DNA of 64,000 nt, from assembly GCA_022410635.1 (NCBI GenBank), contig JAJVDF010000959.1, positions 191,569 through 255,568 of the forward strand. Direction: 5' to 3'. How positions within the stretch are numbered: the first letter of the stretch is position 1; every line of letters starts with the position of its first letter. Shown in pieces: positions 34,005-46,328 of the stretch. The position numbers and the translations under genes are program-made. This DNA is from Tretioscincus oriximinensis. Lineage: Eukaryota > Chordata > Lepidosauria > Squamata > Gymnophthalmidae. The notes under the pieces were generated by a model. The model searched no databases and was not told where the DNA came from. It saw only the letters and a program-made list of their open reading frames with translations.

Positions 34005-34244
34005 CATAGAATTATACCTTCAAAAAGAATCTTTAACAACGATATTCAGAATTATATGATCAGGGTGAATGAAAAAATCTGAAGCAGTTTTTGAAAAACC
34101 TGCTGATATTTTTGAATTGTGGTGCTGAGAAAATTTATCTTGTAATACAAGAAGAAAAAAATCAATCAGTGCTTATCAAGAAGTAACTCCAATTGCTCAC
34201 TGGAAAGAGTAACCCTGAATTTGACCATGCACTGTAATGCAGGT

Positions 34245-34355
34245 TGTCTGTTGTGGAGAAAGCAACAAAAGCAATGTGCACCACCCGACTGCCTGCCCTG
34301 AGACCTTCAGGTATAGGGTGGGATATAAGTACAAATAAATAAATAATAAATAAAT
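34245..34355 (+). mobile_element. L2-like LINE or SINE tail
   Basis: GACTGCCTGCCCTGAGACCT, TCAGGTATAGGGTGGGATAT and a (AAATAAAT)n end match the layout of L2-type 3' ends (CCTGAG, GGGATATAAATAAA). Similar short tails appear at 35,680-35,730 and 40,880-40,970. The upstream body is not recognisable. Confidence 0.55.
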
Positions 34356-34369
34356 GTGTAGACAAGACT

Positions 34370-36240
34370 CAATGAAAAAGGCCATGGTGCTCAGAAAAAC
34401 TGAAATCAAAAGGAGAAACCAAGGGATGAGATGGTTAGATAGATGGGGAAGCTTCAGAAGACAGTGAAACACAGAGGTGCCATGCTTGCTTTAGGTCATA
34501 GATCCACATTTTTCTCGAAAAAACTAGGAAATTGCCTGCCTCACAAAACCCCACCACTTTGCCCCAACGCCAACCTTTTACCGGCTTCATGTTACCCCAC
34601 AGCATCCTGTTCCCTTTCCTCTCTCCCACTTACCAGCATCCTTCCTTTCTGCCTGCCTGCCTGCCCTCCCTCCCCACACCATGAGTCTGGCAGGTGGAGT
34701 GGCAAAGAAACTGGGTGGTTGCAAGGCAGTTGTGGTGAGCAGGTGCCCCTGCCACATAATGCCTCAGGCTTGGGGACCATAATGTGGCATCATCCAGCAT
34801 TATTCCAGAATTCTGTGGGTGTGAAAATTTGCTCCAAAATCTAGATGGTATTTGGGCTGGTGGAAAGACATTGGAAACTGGGATTTTATCATCAGATTAT
34901 GGGGGATTCACAGGGTTTGAAATCAGGGATTTCCTTGCTGATCAGGATCACCGCAGCAAATTTGTGAACTACTGTGAAAGATATAGTTTACCGAAAGGCT
35001 ACAAGCAACTCTTCAAAGAAGGGAATATGGCTAAGGCAAATGTGGAGGGAAATAGTGACAGCTACCTAGAAAAATAAATCAGAACTGTTCCTCTTAAATT
35101 ATATTGGTACTAATTCAAACTACTTCCCTCATGCTGAAGGGGAAATTCCTTTCTTATCCATTGGACTGCAAATGGCTTGTATTTGCCCTCTAGCAATCCG
35201 TGTGGCTTCTTTATTGAGAAAAACAGATGGTCCTTTCCCTCTAGTCGATTTCTATGCTCTTTTTACCAGATGGCATACAAAATGTTGGATATCTTACTCC
35301 AAATCTCCCAAATTTGACCCAGCTTAATGTTTTGTATGGGATAACTAGTTCAAAGCAGATTTAGTAGCACAATGAAGACCGCAATCCTGTATGCAATCCT
35401 ATAGGACATAAACATATATGGGATTGTGTTATGACAAGCCTGTAGTGCCTTACGGATTGGACCACAGAACAGCATGTGAAAACTGAAGCTCTGCTTTGAA
35501 GCTTTCTTTCTTCCCCACAGTTGTGCTTTCATCCACTGAAGATCAGAGGGTCATTCAGAGATACAAAAGAAGGAGATGAAAAGCTTTTCCAGGGAAAAGC
35601 TTTATTGATAAGGAAGACGGGACACAGAAAGCAGAGATAGCTAATGTCGGGGCAAGAACAATTTTGTATTGTTGTTTTTATTGTTGGCCACCCTGAGACC
35701 TTCAGGTGTATACGTTTAAATAAATAAAATCTCCACATTTTCTTAGAAACAGGCCTGAACAGTTGAATTATTTTTGTTTTACCAACCTCCAAAAGGTGTA
35801 TGGATTTCAGAAAATGGGTCAGCAACTTGGTGTGAATTCAGAGTTCATTTTGTCCACTTTTCATCAGGATAACATTTTGATGTACGAGTAAAATATAAAT
35901 ACCATATGCTTTCTGCTCNCCTTGTCATCAATGCCTCTTAAAGATGTGTTATATTTCATCATATGCTAACACAGAAGAAGAATGGAAAGTGAGAAAGAAG
36001 CTGGAAAAAATTATGGTGAGCTGAATTTTATGTCCGTGGACCATACTACCACTTGTTAAGCCTGTTTTTATTGCTAAGCATTTTGTCTCCATCTACATGG
36101 TATGAAAGATCTTGGAAACATTTCTTTAGACAACACGATAAATGCTTTAAAATAAACCTATACCTTTCAATATAATAAAACCATATAACTANGAAAAAAA
36201 TCATTTTGGTACCGCACCCCGGTACCATTTCAACCCTAAT
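34370..36240. other. Mostly unassigned noncoding DNA
   Basis: An unrelated 97-residue frame (34784-35077) reads GFEIRDFLADQDHRSKFVNY in its middle; I do not recognise it, and it has no start context, intron or neighbour that supports a gene. A short L2-like tail lies at 35,680-35,730. Nothing else is supported. Confidence 0.4.
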
Positions 36241-36249
36241 ATGGNACCC

Positions 36250-36650
36250 AATAGTTGGCACTCTGGCATTCAGCATAGTGACTATTTACATATGTGGTGG
36301 TTCTGTGAAAAGCTAAAAAAATTCTGGGAAATGATACAAGCAATTATTGATACAATTATGGGCTGCTCTACAAGGTGGATCATTGAAGTGTGGCTATTTG
36401 GTCAACCTCCAGTTGGAATTGTGTTAAATTGTGATAGATTTTTATATCAAAGATTGATCTCCGTAGCACTACTAACAAGATCTTTTGGATGGAAAGAGGA
36501 ACAAAAATGGACCATAAATAGATGGCAAAGATATGTAATAGAAATTTATATTATTTTTTTGAAAAAAGCCCTAGTAGGACTCTATCAACATAGGGTTTTG
36601 TTCTGTCTCCTCTGCTACTGATTTCTTGAATTTACTATTATCATTGCAGC
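36250..36650 (+). mobile_element. L1-like LINE ORF2 C-terminal fragment
   Basis: The translation at 36241-36621 reads YLHMWWFCEKLKKFWEMIQA, RFLYQRLISVALLTRSFGWK, then a W-RYVIEIYIIF segment. These align with the end of the L1 ORF2 at 2,450-2,780 (YMHMWFECREVNKFWQEI, then AHILIARGWKDKDKW). No poly(A) is obvious at its right end. Confidence 0.72.
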
Positions 36651-36659
36651 CAGAGAGCT

Positions 36660-39110
36660 ACTTGATCTGGGTTGGGTTAAAAAGAAGTTTGCCACTCAGG
36701 CCAAATTTGGGACAAGCTCCACATAACAGCACAAAGTTGTTCCAAATGTATCCAGATTTGCCTGCTGCTAGGCATGGTTGATTTTAACTGGACCAAACCA
36801 GATTTATTTTTCTGATTTCATCTAGTTCTTCAGGATTGAAGATATTTAGAAATCTGTGACCTATATTGCATAAATATCTTCAGCAATTGCACCTAGTTTT
36901 TCTGACAAACTGCTTTTTTTGTATTTCCTCAGAAAAAAGTAATAGAAAAATATGTTCCTTTGTTTTTCCAGAGGGTGAATATTTTGGGGAAGGAATTTTG
37001 GCTCTACCATCGTTTTAAATATTCCAGCAGGATATTCTGTTATTTCATACTCAGCTTCTGAGGTTTTATTTCTTTTTGAGAGCTGAAAATGTAGAATACT
37101 GTCTGCACTATTAGCCAAAATGTAGGATAATCTATGTTAAAACATATTAAGAAATGGACAAAAAACCACTTGGCCAAATATTAATTTTATTGAAAAATAG
37201 TAGAAAATATAAGTATTTTTCAGTGATAGTGGTGGACGCACATGCACAGTCCTCCTTTTCATCCAGAGCTAGATTAATATCTTTGCTGCCAGATTAGCAG
37301 GCCTCCTCCTTTGATACTAGACCTCTGCAAGAGTTTAGCACATTGCTGCCACAACNTGCAACTTCTTTTCATAATGAAAAACTGGAAATCTCACTTTCAC
37401 ATTTCACTTTGCACTGAGAAACATGTCGGATTTACTTCCTTTCTTCTTTCCTTCCTTTCTTTAAATTATGTTTTAAGTGATATCCTAATGTACTTTTAGA
37501 GCTGTGCAGTTTTTATTGGCTCAAGGACTGCAGCCACCTCTGACGTGTCAAAGAGACTAGAGTGTCATCAAAGTGAATGGACTCAGTCTTTTGTGTGTGT
37601 GTTTGCGTGCATTGGCTAGAAACCATCTTGGGTTATCAGACCCCAAAGCAACTGCAACCTCAAGGGTAGTATAACTGGTAAAACAAATTATAAAAATAAA
37701 TAACAAAATATGGAGATCTAGAAGTGATGTCCAGCATGTCTGCTAAAAAGAAAGAATAAATAATTTAAGAAGATTGTTAAAAGAACTGTGGAAATAATAT
37801 TTTAGAATTACAGTATAAATGTATTCAAATTCGATAGTCTTTATTGATTAGTGAAAAGACCATATCATTTCACAAAACTGGACATTATAAAATGTAAAAA
37901 TATATTAAGTATAGAACATAAAATATAAAATAAAAAGCACATCTAGAATTTTTAGATCAATCATTTGGTTGATTGATTTCGAGCACCCAAGTTTCCTGGA
38001 AATCCTTATTTGCAAGGAAATTGGACCGTCTTTTGGATGCATATTCNATATATTATTATTACATGTATTAAAGATCTAGGCAATTGTCGGAGTTTAGATG
38101 TTCAGTTGTTTTCACTGGAGTCTGGTTCTTGCAATGATGCTATATTATATTGCAATTATTTTATGCTACAATCTCAGTAATGTTTTTTGGGATCAGTTAC
38201 AAAACATCTTCAACACATTAGATGTGTTGCAATAGATCCCTAAAACCCATGACCTGAGGCCTGTGTAAACAGGAGCTTTATATACTGAAAATGAGGTCAC
38301 TCAATGTGATTACTATACACCGTTTGTATAAACAGCAGGTAATCAAGCAAACATTACACATGTGATTCCATTGTAGGCTTTCTCTTAACTATATGACAAT
38401 TGATCATATCAAGTTCTTAATCTGTTCGGAAACAAATCCAAGGTACCTCCAGATGTAGTTTAGAAAGCCAGTTTCCTCATTGCTCTATTGTAATTGCTGC
38501 ACAATCCCATGGCAATTCCAATATAATTCCACCAAAAAAGTACAAAAAAGGCATGAATAAAAATCCAACTCTGACACTGGATTTTCTGTCATGCTGGATT
38601 GCTTATCTTGTCTATTCTTTGCTTACAGAATAACTAATTTTGCAAAAATGCTCAGATGTAGGAAGCATGTGGGAAAAACAAGGGAGATGTGGGCAGGTGG
38701 TCCCTAAGCCCTGACACTTTTGCATGGATTTGACAGACAAAGTAAGAATTCAGATTTGACTCAGAATTGTGATCTGTCACTTGGCAGATATTGCAGGAAC
38801 TAAATAAGATTGCGTCGTTTCTTCTCTCCAGACAGTGAATGCAGCACATTCGTTTGCAGGAAAGTGTTGATAAAATTTCAGCCTTAACTTTGCTGTTTCT
38901 ACTATCAAGCACTGCAGAATTAGTAGACCCAGCTTTATAACTTTGGTCTTGTCTTCTGAGGATGTTAAGATCAAACCTACAACTCTGTTTCCCAATCACT
39001 TATTCCAACTACAGCCTACAACAAACTTATTGGAGTTTTAATAAGAGTCTTAGAATTACACTAGTAAGCCCCCTCCACCTGAACCCCAACAACAAAAAAA
39101 GGGTTTTTAT
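36660..39110. other. Noncoding DNA, nothing recognised
   Basis: AT-rich. A faint L2-like tail may occur at 37,610-37,700 (CTCAAGGGTAGTATAACTGG, AAATAAATAAC), but the resemblance is weak. No genes supported. Confidence 0.4.
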
Positions 39111-39111
39111 T

Positions 39112-39389
39112 TCATCTCTCGCCTGGGAGATGGGGTTTCGAAACCCTGTGTAGGACGTGGGGAGGGCTGAGCACCTTCCACTAGCCTGTAGCTCTAGCCA
39201 ACCCAGCTATTCGAAAGCAAGATTTGCAAGAAATTGCAACTGACTGCAAGTAGATAAATGGGAACCACCAGAGCCTGGCGGGGAAGATAGCATGCAAGCC
39301 TTTGAGCAAAATACCCTTGTAAGCCGCTTTGAGTCCCTTTGAAAGGTGAGGAAAGCGGGGTATAAGAACCTAGTTCTTCTTCTTCTTAC
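39112..39389 (+). mobile_element. tRNA-derived SINE, 5' truncated
   Basis: Similarity to the SINE family starts inside the tRNA part, at CATCTCTCGCCTGGGAGATG, so the A box is missing. The B-box area (GGTTTCGAAACCC), body, L2-like tail and (CTT)n end at 39,389 are present. Loss of the A box makes it transcriptionally dead as an RNA polymerase III unit. Confidence 0.88.
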
Positions 39390-40690
39390 CTGCCCTGAAA
39401 CAACTGCAAGAAGCACAGGCTAGAAATGCAAATAATTAAATAAATGCTGGCTTTTAAAAAAATGAATTACGATGTTTATTAAATAATTAAATAACTCAGA
39501 ATCCCTCATTTTGATCTTAGTCAAAGAGATATTGCAACGCCTCCAAGCTGAGACAAAGCTACGGGGAGAAAAGAGCCATGTAAATGGCACCTCAAGGATA
39601 TCTGAGGAAAATTAATGCCTTGTTCTAAGCCATAACTGATATGCTAACCAGTACTCGGAGATCTAACTGTAAATGACCTTGTTAAGATATTTTATCTAGT
39701 ACAAACATAGTTTCGAAGAAAATGCGTAAGCTAAAATGAAATTGACCATGACTTTCACTCTTCTGATAGTACATATTTTCACTATTAAGTCAGCAGCTTA
39801 GATAATAACAAAATTGGAGTTAAAAACATTGTAACATAAGCACCAGAAAAAGTGGGGTGGAGAATTATTTAGCTGATCTCTCTCTATAGTTCCAGCTTAC
39901 AAATAAGATGGTATAAAAATATTTTGACGTGGAAGTTGCATTAAGGAGCATCCTGATCCATACATATATAAAATTTCTATCTTCCCACACATTACTAGAA
40001 ATACATTCAGAGTCAGAGGTAGCAACTAGAGTTTGTTAAAATACATTCAAATTCATGTTTAATAATGAAGTTTTCCAGACTACTATATCAACTCATATGC
40101 AGTGATTTAACCTCAATTCATTTATTTCTCATTGCATCACTGTGAAAACTAAAAAGTTATTTGGTTGAAGTAGATTTTAGAACAGCAAGGTTCTGTTACA
40201 ATAACCTTTCAAAGCCCAAGGCCTCCAACCAACCATTCAACATGTTTTGGAGGTCATCACAAGGTTACACTTTTGAAACAGTCTAGATAAATTCAATGAA
40301 TCCATCTTGAACCAATCACTTTTGATAAGAGTAATATGCAAGCCTTGAAGTTCTAAGTATCAACTTCTAAGTGCATGGCATAGGATTTACAAGGATATTT
40401 AGCAGCAAAATGTTGACACAGGAACCACAACGTTAATGTGAAACTAAGAAGTTGCAGGATGTAAACAAACAGGCCTCTTTTGCAAATATTTGGAAATTTC
40501 CTTTCCTGCACTAAACAGAAAAGGTAATATTTGCAGTTAGACTAGAGGTGTGACCCAAATGCAGATGGCATTTTAATCTACTTGAGTAAAAGTAAAACTG
40601 CCTCTGAGATGAATTCAACCCCAAGCGATTGCACGAAGTCAGTTTTCTTGGCAAAGATACAGAAGTTATATGTATGTCAGAACTTTTATG
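39390..40690. other. Noncoding DNA, nothing recognised
   Basis: No feature supported. Confidence 0.4.
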
Positions 40691-40695
40691 TTATA

Positions 40696-40830
40696 AGAAC
40701 TTAAGAAAAACCCTGCCAGATCAGGCAGGTCATAGCCTAACATCCTGTTTCACGGTCACCAATTGCTTCTGGAGAGTCAGAAGACAAGGGAAAACATTTT
40801 CCTGATCTTGACTTCCTGCAAATGATTTTT
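40696..40830 (-). mobile_element. Old CR1-superfamily LINE 3' end
   Basis: The plus strand reads AAGAACTTAAGAAAAACCCT, GCCAGATCAGGCAGGTCATA, then AACATCCTGTTTCACGGTCA. This matches the layout of the 3' end of the TTCTTATG-tailed families (for example 55,640) but with many differences, so it is an older relative. Confidence 0.6.
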
Positions 40831-40999
40831 CAGATGCTGTTAGTTGTGACTTTGATTTAATTGTTTATTTTTATTTTGTTACACTGGTTTTATTGTAAGT
40901 CACCCCAAGACTTTAGGATATAGCTTGGGACAGAAATGCCAATCAAGCCATTCATTCAATCAATCAGTACTGAAAAATGTTGGTGATGAAACCTAGTCA

Positions 41000-41386
41000 C
41001 AGGCANGGATAGCTCAGTCACTAAGGCATCCGTCTCTCATCTGGGAGATGGGGTTTTGAAGCCATGTGTGGGACGTGGGGAGGGGTGAGCACCTTCTCCT
41101 AGCTTGTAGCTCTAGCCAACCAAGCTATTCAAAAGCAAGAATTGCAAGAAATTGCAACTGACTGTAAGTAGAACCACCACAGCTTGGTGGGAAAGATAGA
41201 ATGGAACCCTTCAAGCAAAATTACCTTGTAAGGTNCTTTGATTTCTTTTGAAAGGTGAGAAAAGCGGAGGATAAGAACCCAGTTCTTGTTGCTGTTGCTG
41301 TTGTGGTTGTCGCTCTTCTCCTTCACCTCCTTCTCCATCTCCTTCTCCTCCTCCTTCTCCTCCTCCTTCTTATTATTATTATTATT
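41000..41386 (+). mobile_element. tRNA-derived SINE with expanded microsatellite tail
   Basis: Full-length copy: A-box region GATAGCTCAGTCACTAAGG, B-box region GGTTTTGAAGCC, conserved body and tail. After AAGAACCCAGTTCTTG the tail expands into mixed (GTTGCT), (TTCTCC) and (TTATTA) repeats to 41,386. The tail then abuts a CR1 insertion that starts at about 41,419. Confidence 0.88.
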
Positions 41387-41418
41387 CGATGTCTTTTTAT
41401 TTGCCATAAAGAGTACTC

Positions 41419-42238
41419 TTAGAATCATAGAGTTGGAAGGGACCTCCAGGGTCATCGGGTCCAACCCCCTGCAGGATTCATTAAACCATCCCAGACAGAT
41501 GACTGTCCAGCCTCTGTTTGAAGACTTCCAGTGAAGGCGAACTCACCACCTCCTGTGGCAAACTGTTCCACTGGTTTATCACCCTGACTGTTAGAAAGTT
41601 TTTTCTGATATCTAATCTAAAACTACTCCCTTGAAGTTTCATTCCATTGTTTCTAGTCCCTCCATGTGCTAATGAGAATAATGTTGATCCCTCTGCTCTG
41701 TGACAGCCCTTCAGATATTTGTAGACAGCTATCAGGTCTCCTCTCAGTCTTCTCTTGTGCAGACTAAACATCCCCAGATCCTTTAACCGTTTCTCATAGG
41801 TCATGGTTTCCAGACCACACACCATGCTTGTAATTCTCTTTTGAACTTGCTCTAGTTTATCAATGTCCTTTTTAAATTGGGCCCCCCAGAACTGAACACA
41901 GTATTCCAAGTGTGGTCATACCAAAGTACTGTAGAGAGGAATAATTACTTCACGTGAGCGAGATTCTATGCCCCTCTTGATACATCCCAGGATTGTGTTT
42001 GCCCTTTTTGCAGCTACTTCACACTGTTGACTCATGTTTAATCTGTGATCTACCAAAACACCCAGGTCCTTCTCATCTGTGCTGCTCCTCAGACATATTC
42101 CTCCCATTCTATATGTGCTGTTTTCATTATTTTTGCCCAGATGTAGGATCTTGCATTTCTCTCTGTTAAATACCATTCTGTTAGTTTCAGCTAACATTGT
42201 TCAAGCTTTTCTAGATCTTTTTGAATCCTTTCTCTATG
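41419..42238 (-). mobile_element. CR1 LINE, 0.8-kb 3' fragment
   Basis: On the minus strand this is a 5'-truncated CR1 running from KDLEKLEQ (about 42,238) to the terminal repeat at 41,419. Two open frames encode the ORF2 C-terminus: 42197-41916 (MVFNREKCKILHLGKNNENS, then AAKRANTILGCIKRGIESRS) and 41909-41481 (MEYCVQFWGAQFKKDIDKLE to RLDSHLSGMV). One frame break at about 41,912 separates them. It is closely related to the CR1 at 49,760-50,572. Confidence 0.92.
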
Positions 42239-42336
42239 TGAATTATATTGTCACATACAAAATAACATGAACTGTTTCTGCCGTTTTTTGCCAGGATGTG
42301 CTAATCCATATTCAAAGTGTCCATAATGATTTAGAG

Positions 42337-42461
42337 CAGTGATTCTCAAAGTGGGGCACTGAAGACGTTGATGTGGATGGCAAGAATTTTTTATATACAT
42401 GGTACGGGTGGGTTGGGGGGTACTAGGGATGTGGCTGCTCAAAAATGCTTGGGAATCACTG
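42337..42461. mobile_element. hAT-like MITE with 8-bp target duplication
   Basis: The 125-bp element has termini CAGTGATTCTCAAAGTGGGG on the left and GCTTGGGAATCACTG on the right, the classic hAT (Charlie-type) pattern. The flanks ATTTAGAG (42329-42336) and ATTTGGAG (42462-42469) are an 8-bp duplication with one mismatch. It has no coding capacity. Confidence 0.85.
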
Positions 42462-42474
42462 ATTTGGAGGATCA

Positions 42475-43190
42475 AATATAGTTCAGAATCAACTTCAGTT
42501 ACATTTTGTCTCCTTGGACAACTGCTACTGTTTACATATCATCAGCTAAACTGATCATTTATCTAGAGTTTGGTCCACGACTACCTTGCTNCTTTGTGTT
42601 CTGAACTCTTTTCTGTCATATCCATCTGTCACTGATTGCATGGCCTAGCAAAAAGTCCATCATGTGGGCATCAATTAATTTTTCACCTTTACCAATATCA
42701 TTTGATTTTCGAAGCTGAGTTTGTGGTTGTTCAGGTAGAGTGTATTTTTTCTTTGTTTTTTCTTTCTTTCTGTACGTTTGGTTTGAATCTCTTTGTTGGG
42801 TATCTGGATGGTCAACAAACAAACATAGCAGCAACATTCTGGAGATCCATACCTTCCATAGATTCAGGAACTTTCACTATCTCGGATGACAGAGTAACTT
42901 ACAGAACTGCCATTTTGCCATCAATATTCAGTCTTTGGAATGGAAGAATGTTTTCATGGAGACTGGTGCTCTGTGTGGATACTTTTTGCAGGATGATCTA
43001 GTCCCCACCTGAACGGTCTGTAAACCCTGGCAATTTTTGGCCACGAGACGGTGAACTCTCCCACAACTCCTCTAATATAAGAGAAATACAATAAAAATTT
43101 GGATCTAGTCATTATCATTAAACAGCGGCTTTGCTCTGAGGTTCTGATATATTATTATTAATAGTGATGCCTATGGGAGAAAGAACAAGT
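42475..43190. other. Noncoding DNA, nothing recognised
   Basis: The 121-residue frame at 42636-43001 is rich in hydrophobic residues but shows no known domain. No repeat recognised. Confidence 0.4.
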
Positions 43191-43198
43191 GGTTTATA

Positions 43199-44190
43199 AC
43201 AAGAATACTCAAGGGACTGGAGGCTCTCCCTTATGAAATCAGACTGCAACATCTAGATTTCTTCAGCCTCAAATATTTTCTCTGTCACACACCATTACGA
43301 AGTCAGGCTGCAACGTCTGGGACTCTTTAGCCTTGAAAGGCGACGTTTAAGAGGTGATCTGATTGAAGTGTACAAAATCATGCATTGGATGGACAGGGTG
43401 AATAGAGAAAAATGTTTTCTCTGTCACACAACACAAGGACCAAAGGGCACTCCTTAAAACTGAAGGGTAGAAAAGTGAGAACAGAAAAAGGAAAGTATTT
43501 TTTCACCCAGAGGGTCATCAGTCTGTGGAATTTACTTCCTGAAGAGGTAATGGTAGCTAACAGCTTGGATAGTTTCAAGACAGGACTAGACAGGTTTATG
43601 GACACCAAGGGTATAAATGGGTACTAGGATGGATGTCTAGATTTTGCCTCCAGGATGGAGCAACAGGCAGGACTCCTGAAATACCATTTGCAGGGAGTCA
43701 TGAACAGGAGAATATTTTGCTTTCCTCTGTTTAGACTGCCCAGGTGCATCTGGTGGGCCTCTGGGTGACACAGAATGCTGGACCTGATGGGCTGTGGCCT
43801 GATCCAGAATAGCCCTTCTTATGTTCTTATGTTCATTAGGACCAGGGGGCATTCGTTGAAACGGATGGACAGAAGAGTTAGGGCTGACAAGGGAAAGTAT
43901 TTTTTTTCCACTCAGAGTGACATTGAACTAGAAACGTTCAATGGAAAGATTTAAGTCAGGATTAGATAAGTTCATGGAAGCCAAGGTTATAAATTGCTAC
44001 TAGGATGGATCTCTTGATACTGCCTCCGANATGAAGCAGCAGGCAGTTTCTTGAAAAACCATTTGCAGGGAGTCGAGAATACCAGAGGATTTTGCGTTCT
44101 TCTGTTTGAGATTGCTCAGTTCTATTGGTAGACCATTGTGTGAGACAGGCTTGTGGCCTGGTCCAGCAGGGCTGTTTTTATGTTCTCATT
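43199..44190 (+). mobile_element. Older CR1-superfamily LINE split by a younger relative
   Basis: The older copy begins at about 43,199 (AACAAGAATACTCAAGGGAC), breaks at 43,297 within the FSLSHN coding area, and resumes at 43,839 with GGACCAGGGGGCATTCGTTG, ending near 44,190 (TTTTTATGTTCTCATTTACT). Its 3' UTR (CTGCCTCCGANATGAAGC) matches the subfamily at 27,960-28,578. The break is filled by a separate element at 43,298-43,833. Confidence 0.72.
43298..43833 (+). mobile_element. Younger TTCTTATG-tailed LINE nested in an older one
   Basis: This 5'-truncated element encodes LQRLGLFSLERRRLRGDLIE, then the FSLSHNTRTKGHSLKLKGRK to DTKGINGY frame (43412-43627) and a complete 3' UTR ending CTTATGTTCTTATGTT. 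The word CATTA occurs at both borders (43293-43297 and 43834-43838), which looks like a 5-bp target duplication. Confidence 0.78.
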
Positions 44191-44194
44191 TACT

Positions 44195-45400
44195 ATGTAC
44201 TAGTAATTAATATATGCCATTTTCCCCTCTGTTTTCTGCTTCTGGGACTTCAGAGTTTGGAGAATTTCAGGATTATTCTCATTGTCTCTCACGTTTTTGG
44301 CCCACATTGTTTGGAGTCAGCCAGAGACATTTTTTGCATTACATTTCAAGGTATGGTGCAGAAGCTTCCGTACTTTTTTGTCAGTCTCCTTTCAAATAAT
44401 GTTCGTTTTAAAATATGAAACTCAGTTAAAGAGTAGCAGAATATTCTTTTCGGTTTCNCTGTGCACATAAAGTTTATCCTGGATGACTCACATGTGGGAA
44501 GATAGAAAACATGGAATATTGTCTGTGAGTTGTTGCTGAAGTTTAATTACATTAAATCCCTTCTGACATTTTTCTGCCTTCAGGTCCTACAATTGACCAA
44601 ATCCTGCAATTGCATAACCTTTTACTGCTCAAATTACCAACCTGCTAGTTATTTTGTGGCTAAAACCCACTAGATTCTAATGAAAATATTATGCTAGGAT
44701 CAAACGTCAATTAACCTATTATATGTAACAGCCAATCTCTCAAATCTATCAAAAGGATTTTAAAAAATAGATTGGCAGATTGTGAGTTTGATGAAAATCA
44801 ATTTAAGCTGAGACACAATTGTTGAAAGAGGCCATNGAAAAATGTAGACTAAACAATATTTGATGCCTTCTTTTGCTCCAACAAGGTTTCTTCATAAATA
44901 GAGCCAGCTTTCCCAATAACATAATGCTTCCTCCTTTTCCATTTGGAAGCAATGAATCTGTCACTATTGCTATCCTGGTGTTGACAGTTGTTCCAGGTAG
45001 AAGAGGTTTTTTTTATGACAGTGAATTTTATTTGTTGGAGACTTTGAGGTCCATTTTTCTAACACTTAAAGATAAGTACTATTGAGGATGACAAGCTAGG
45101 TCTTTACTAGGATATTAAACTATCCCAAACTTTACTACCTGGCACTTAAGATTTGTTTCAAACTGCTTCATGATACAATGCAGATCATCACGCTGAAAGT
45201 GAAAGAGATGGTTATAAGCTGACTGTTAAAATAAAGGAAGCTTAGAATAACGGAAGAAAGAAAACTATAGTTCTAAGTCTAAAGATTAGGCCAGGGATGA
45301 GTGATTTAATTTTATTAAAAGCTGAAACTTTTAGAGTGTTACCCTTGGGCCAAATGTGAGGGTCAAAGCACACATAGGAAATATGAAAAAGTAAATAAAA
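44195..45400. other. Noncoding DNA, nothing recognised
   Basis: Short overlapping frames at 44,125-44,470 have no family features. No repeat recognised. Confidence 0.4.
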
Positions 45401-45402
45401 TC

Positions 45403-45740
45403 GAAGAAGAAGAAGAAGAAGAAGAAGAAGGAGGAGGAGGAGGAGGAGGAGGAGAAGAACTGGGTTCTTATACCCTGCTTTTTTCACCTTTCAAAGGGAC
45501 TCAAAGCGGCTTACAAGGGTATTTTTTCTGGAAGGCNTACATTCTATCTTCCCCACCAGGCTCTGGTGGTTCCCATGTATCTACTTGCAGTCGTTGCACT
45601 TTTTTGCAATTCATGCTTTCGAATTGCTGGGTTGGCTAGAGCTACAGGCTAGTGAAAGGTGCTCACCCCTCCTCATGTCCCATACAGGGCTTCGAAATCT
45701 GATCTCCCAGCTGAGAGATGGATTCCTTAGCAACTGAGAT
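45403..45740 (-). mobile_element. tRNA-derived SINE with (GAA)n(GGA)n tail
   Basis: Reverse-oriented SINE: the microsatellite at 45,403-45,455 corresponds to the 3' tail, with nine GAA followed by about eight GGA units. The body runs to about 45,740, where the tRNA-like 5' end (CTCAGTTGCTAAGGAATCC on minus) meets an L1-like fragment. The extreme 5' bases are missing. Confidence 0.88.
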
Positions 45741-45972
45741 TGGATAAAATAAGGTCACTAAAAATGTTTATAATGCCACAAGTGATGTATTTGTTTCAGA
45801 TACTTTTTGAACCATTATCACCACTAACCTTAGTTAAAAGCCAAAGAAAATTATTAAATTGAATTAACCAAAATAAAAAACATAGGTTAAAAAATAACTA
45901 GTTGATGGCAATGAACAAGAAGGAGGATGGGAAATCCCAGATTTGCATAAAGTACATGATGCCTTCTTTGTA
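45738..45972 (+). mobile_element. L1-like LINE, left part of an interrupted copy
   Basis: The translation gives LKMFIMPQVMYLFQILFEPL, a KSQRKLLN stretch and EGGWEIPDLHKVHDAFFVK, which is the region just after the polymerase domain in L1 ORF2. It stops where the CR1 5' UTR begins. The L1 protein resumes at about 50,573 on the other side of the CR1, so this is the left half of a disrupted element. Confidence 0.78.
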
Positions 45973-45983
45973 AAAAAAAAAGG

Positions 45984-46201
45984 CACTTCCTCTTTCCAGC
46001 CCAAGGAAGAAGGGCAGAAAATCGCCAGGAGGGAGAGCCTGGGCTTTTGGGAATTTTAAAAGTTTAAAAAGCAGGTTTTTTCCTGCAAAACCGAGCCCCG
46101 GAAGGGGGAGGAGNTTGCTGGTGNAGTGAGAGGGAGGAGCTAGCAATCCAGCTCAGTCACTTCCTCTTTCCAGCCCAAGGAAGAAGGGCAGAAAATCGCC
46201 A
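45984..46201 (+). repeat. Direct repeat in the CR1 5' UTR
   Basis: A 44-bp unit beginning CACTTCCTCTTTCCAGCCCA and ending GCAGAAAATCGCCA occurs at 45,984-46,027 and 46,158-46,201, 174 bp apart. Tandem 5' UTR units often carry LINE promoter activity; that role here is inferred from position only. Confidence 0.85.
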
Positions 46202-46328
46202 CGCGAACTTCTCCAACTAAATTAAAAGATAATTCTATTTAGATTTTATATGTATTATTTTTAAACTACTAACTAATAATAATATAAAACCAACTCAGCT
46301 GTGAGGTAAGCTCCGAAATTTAAGCAAT

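Noticed and set aside
34784..35077. Possible small gene of 97 residues
   Set aside because: No recognised family, no splice signals, no supporting neighbour; a frame of this length is expected by chance.
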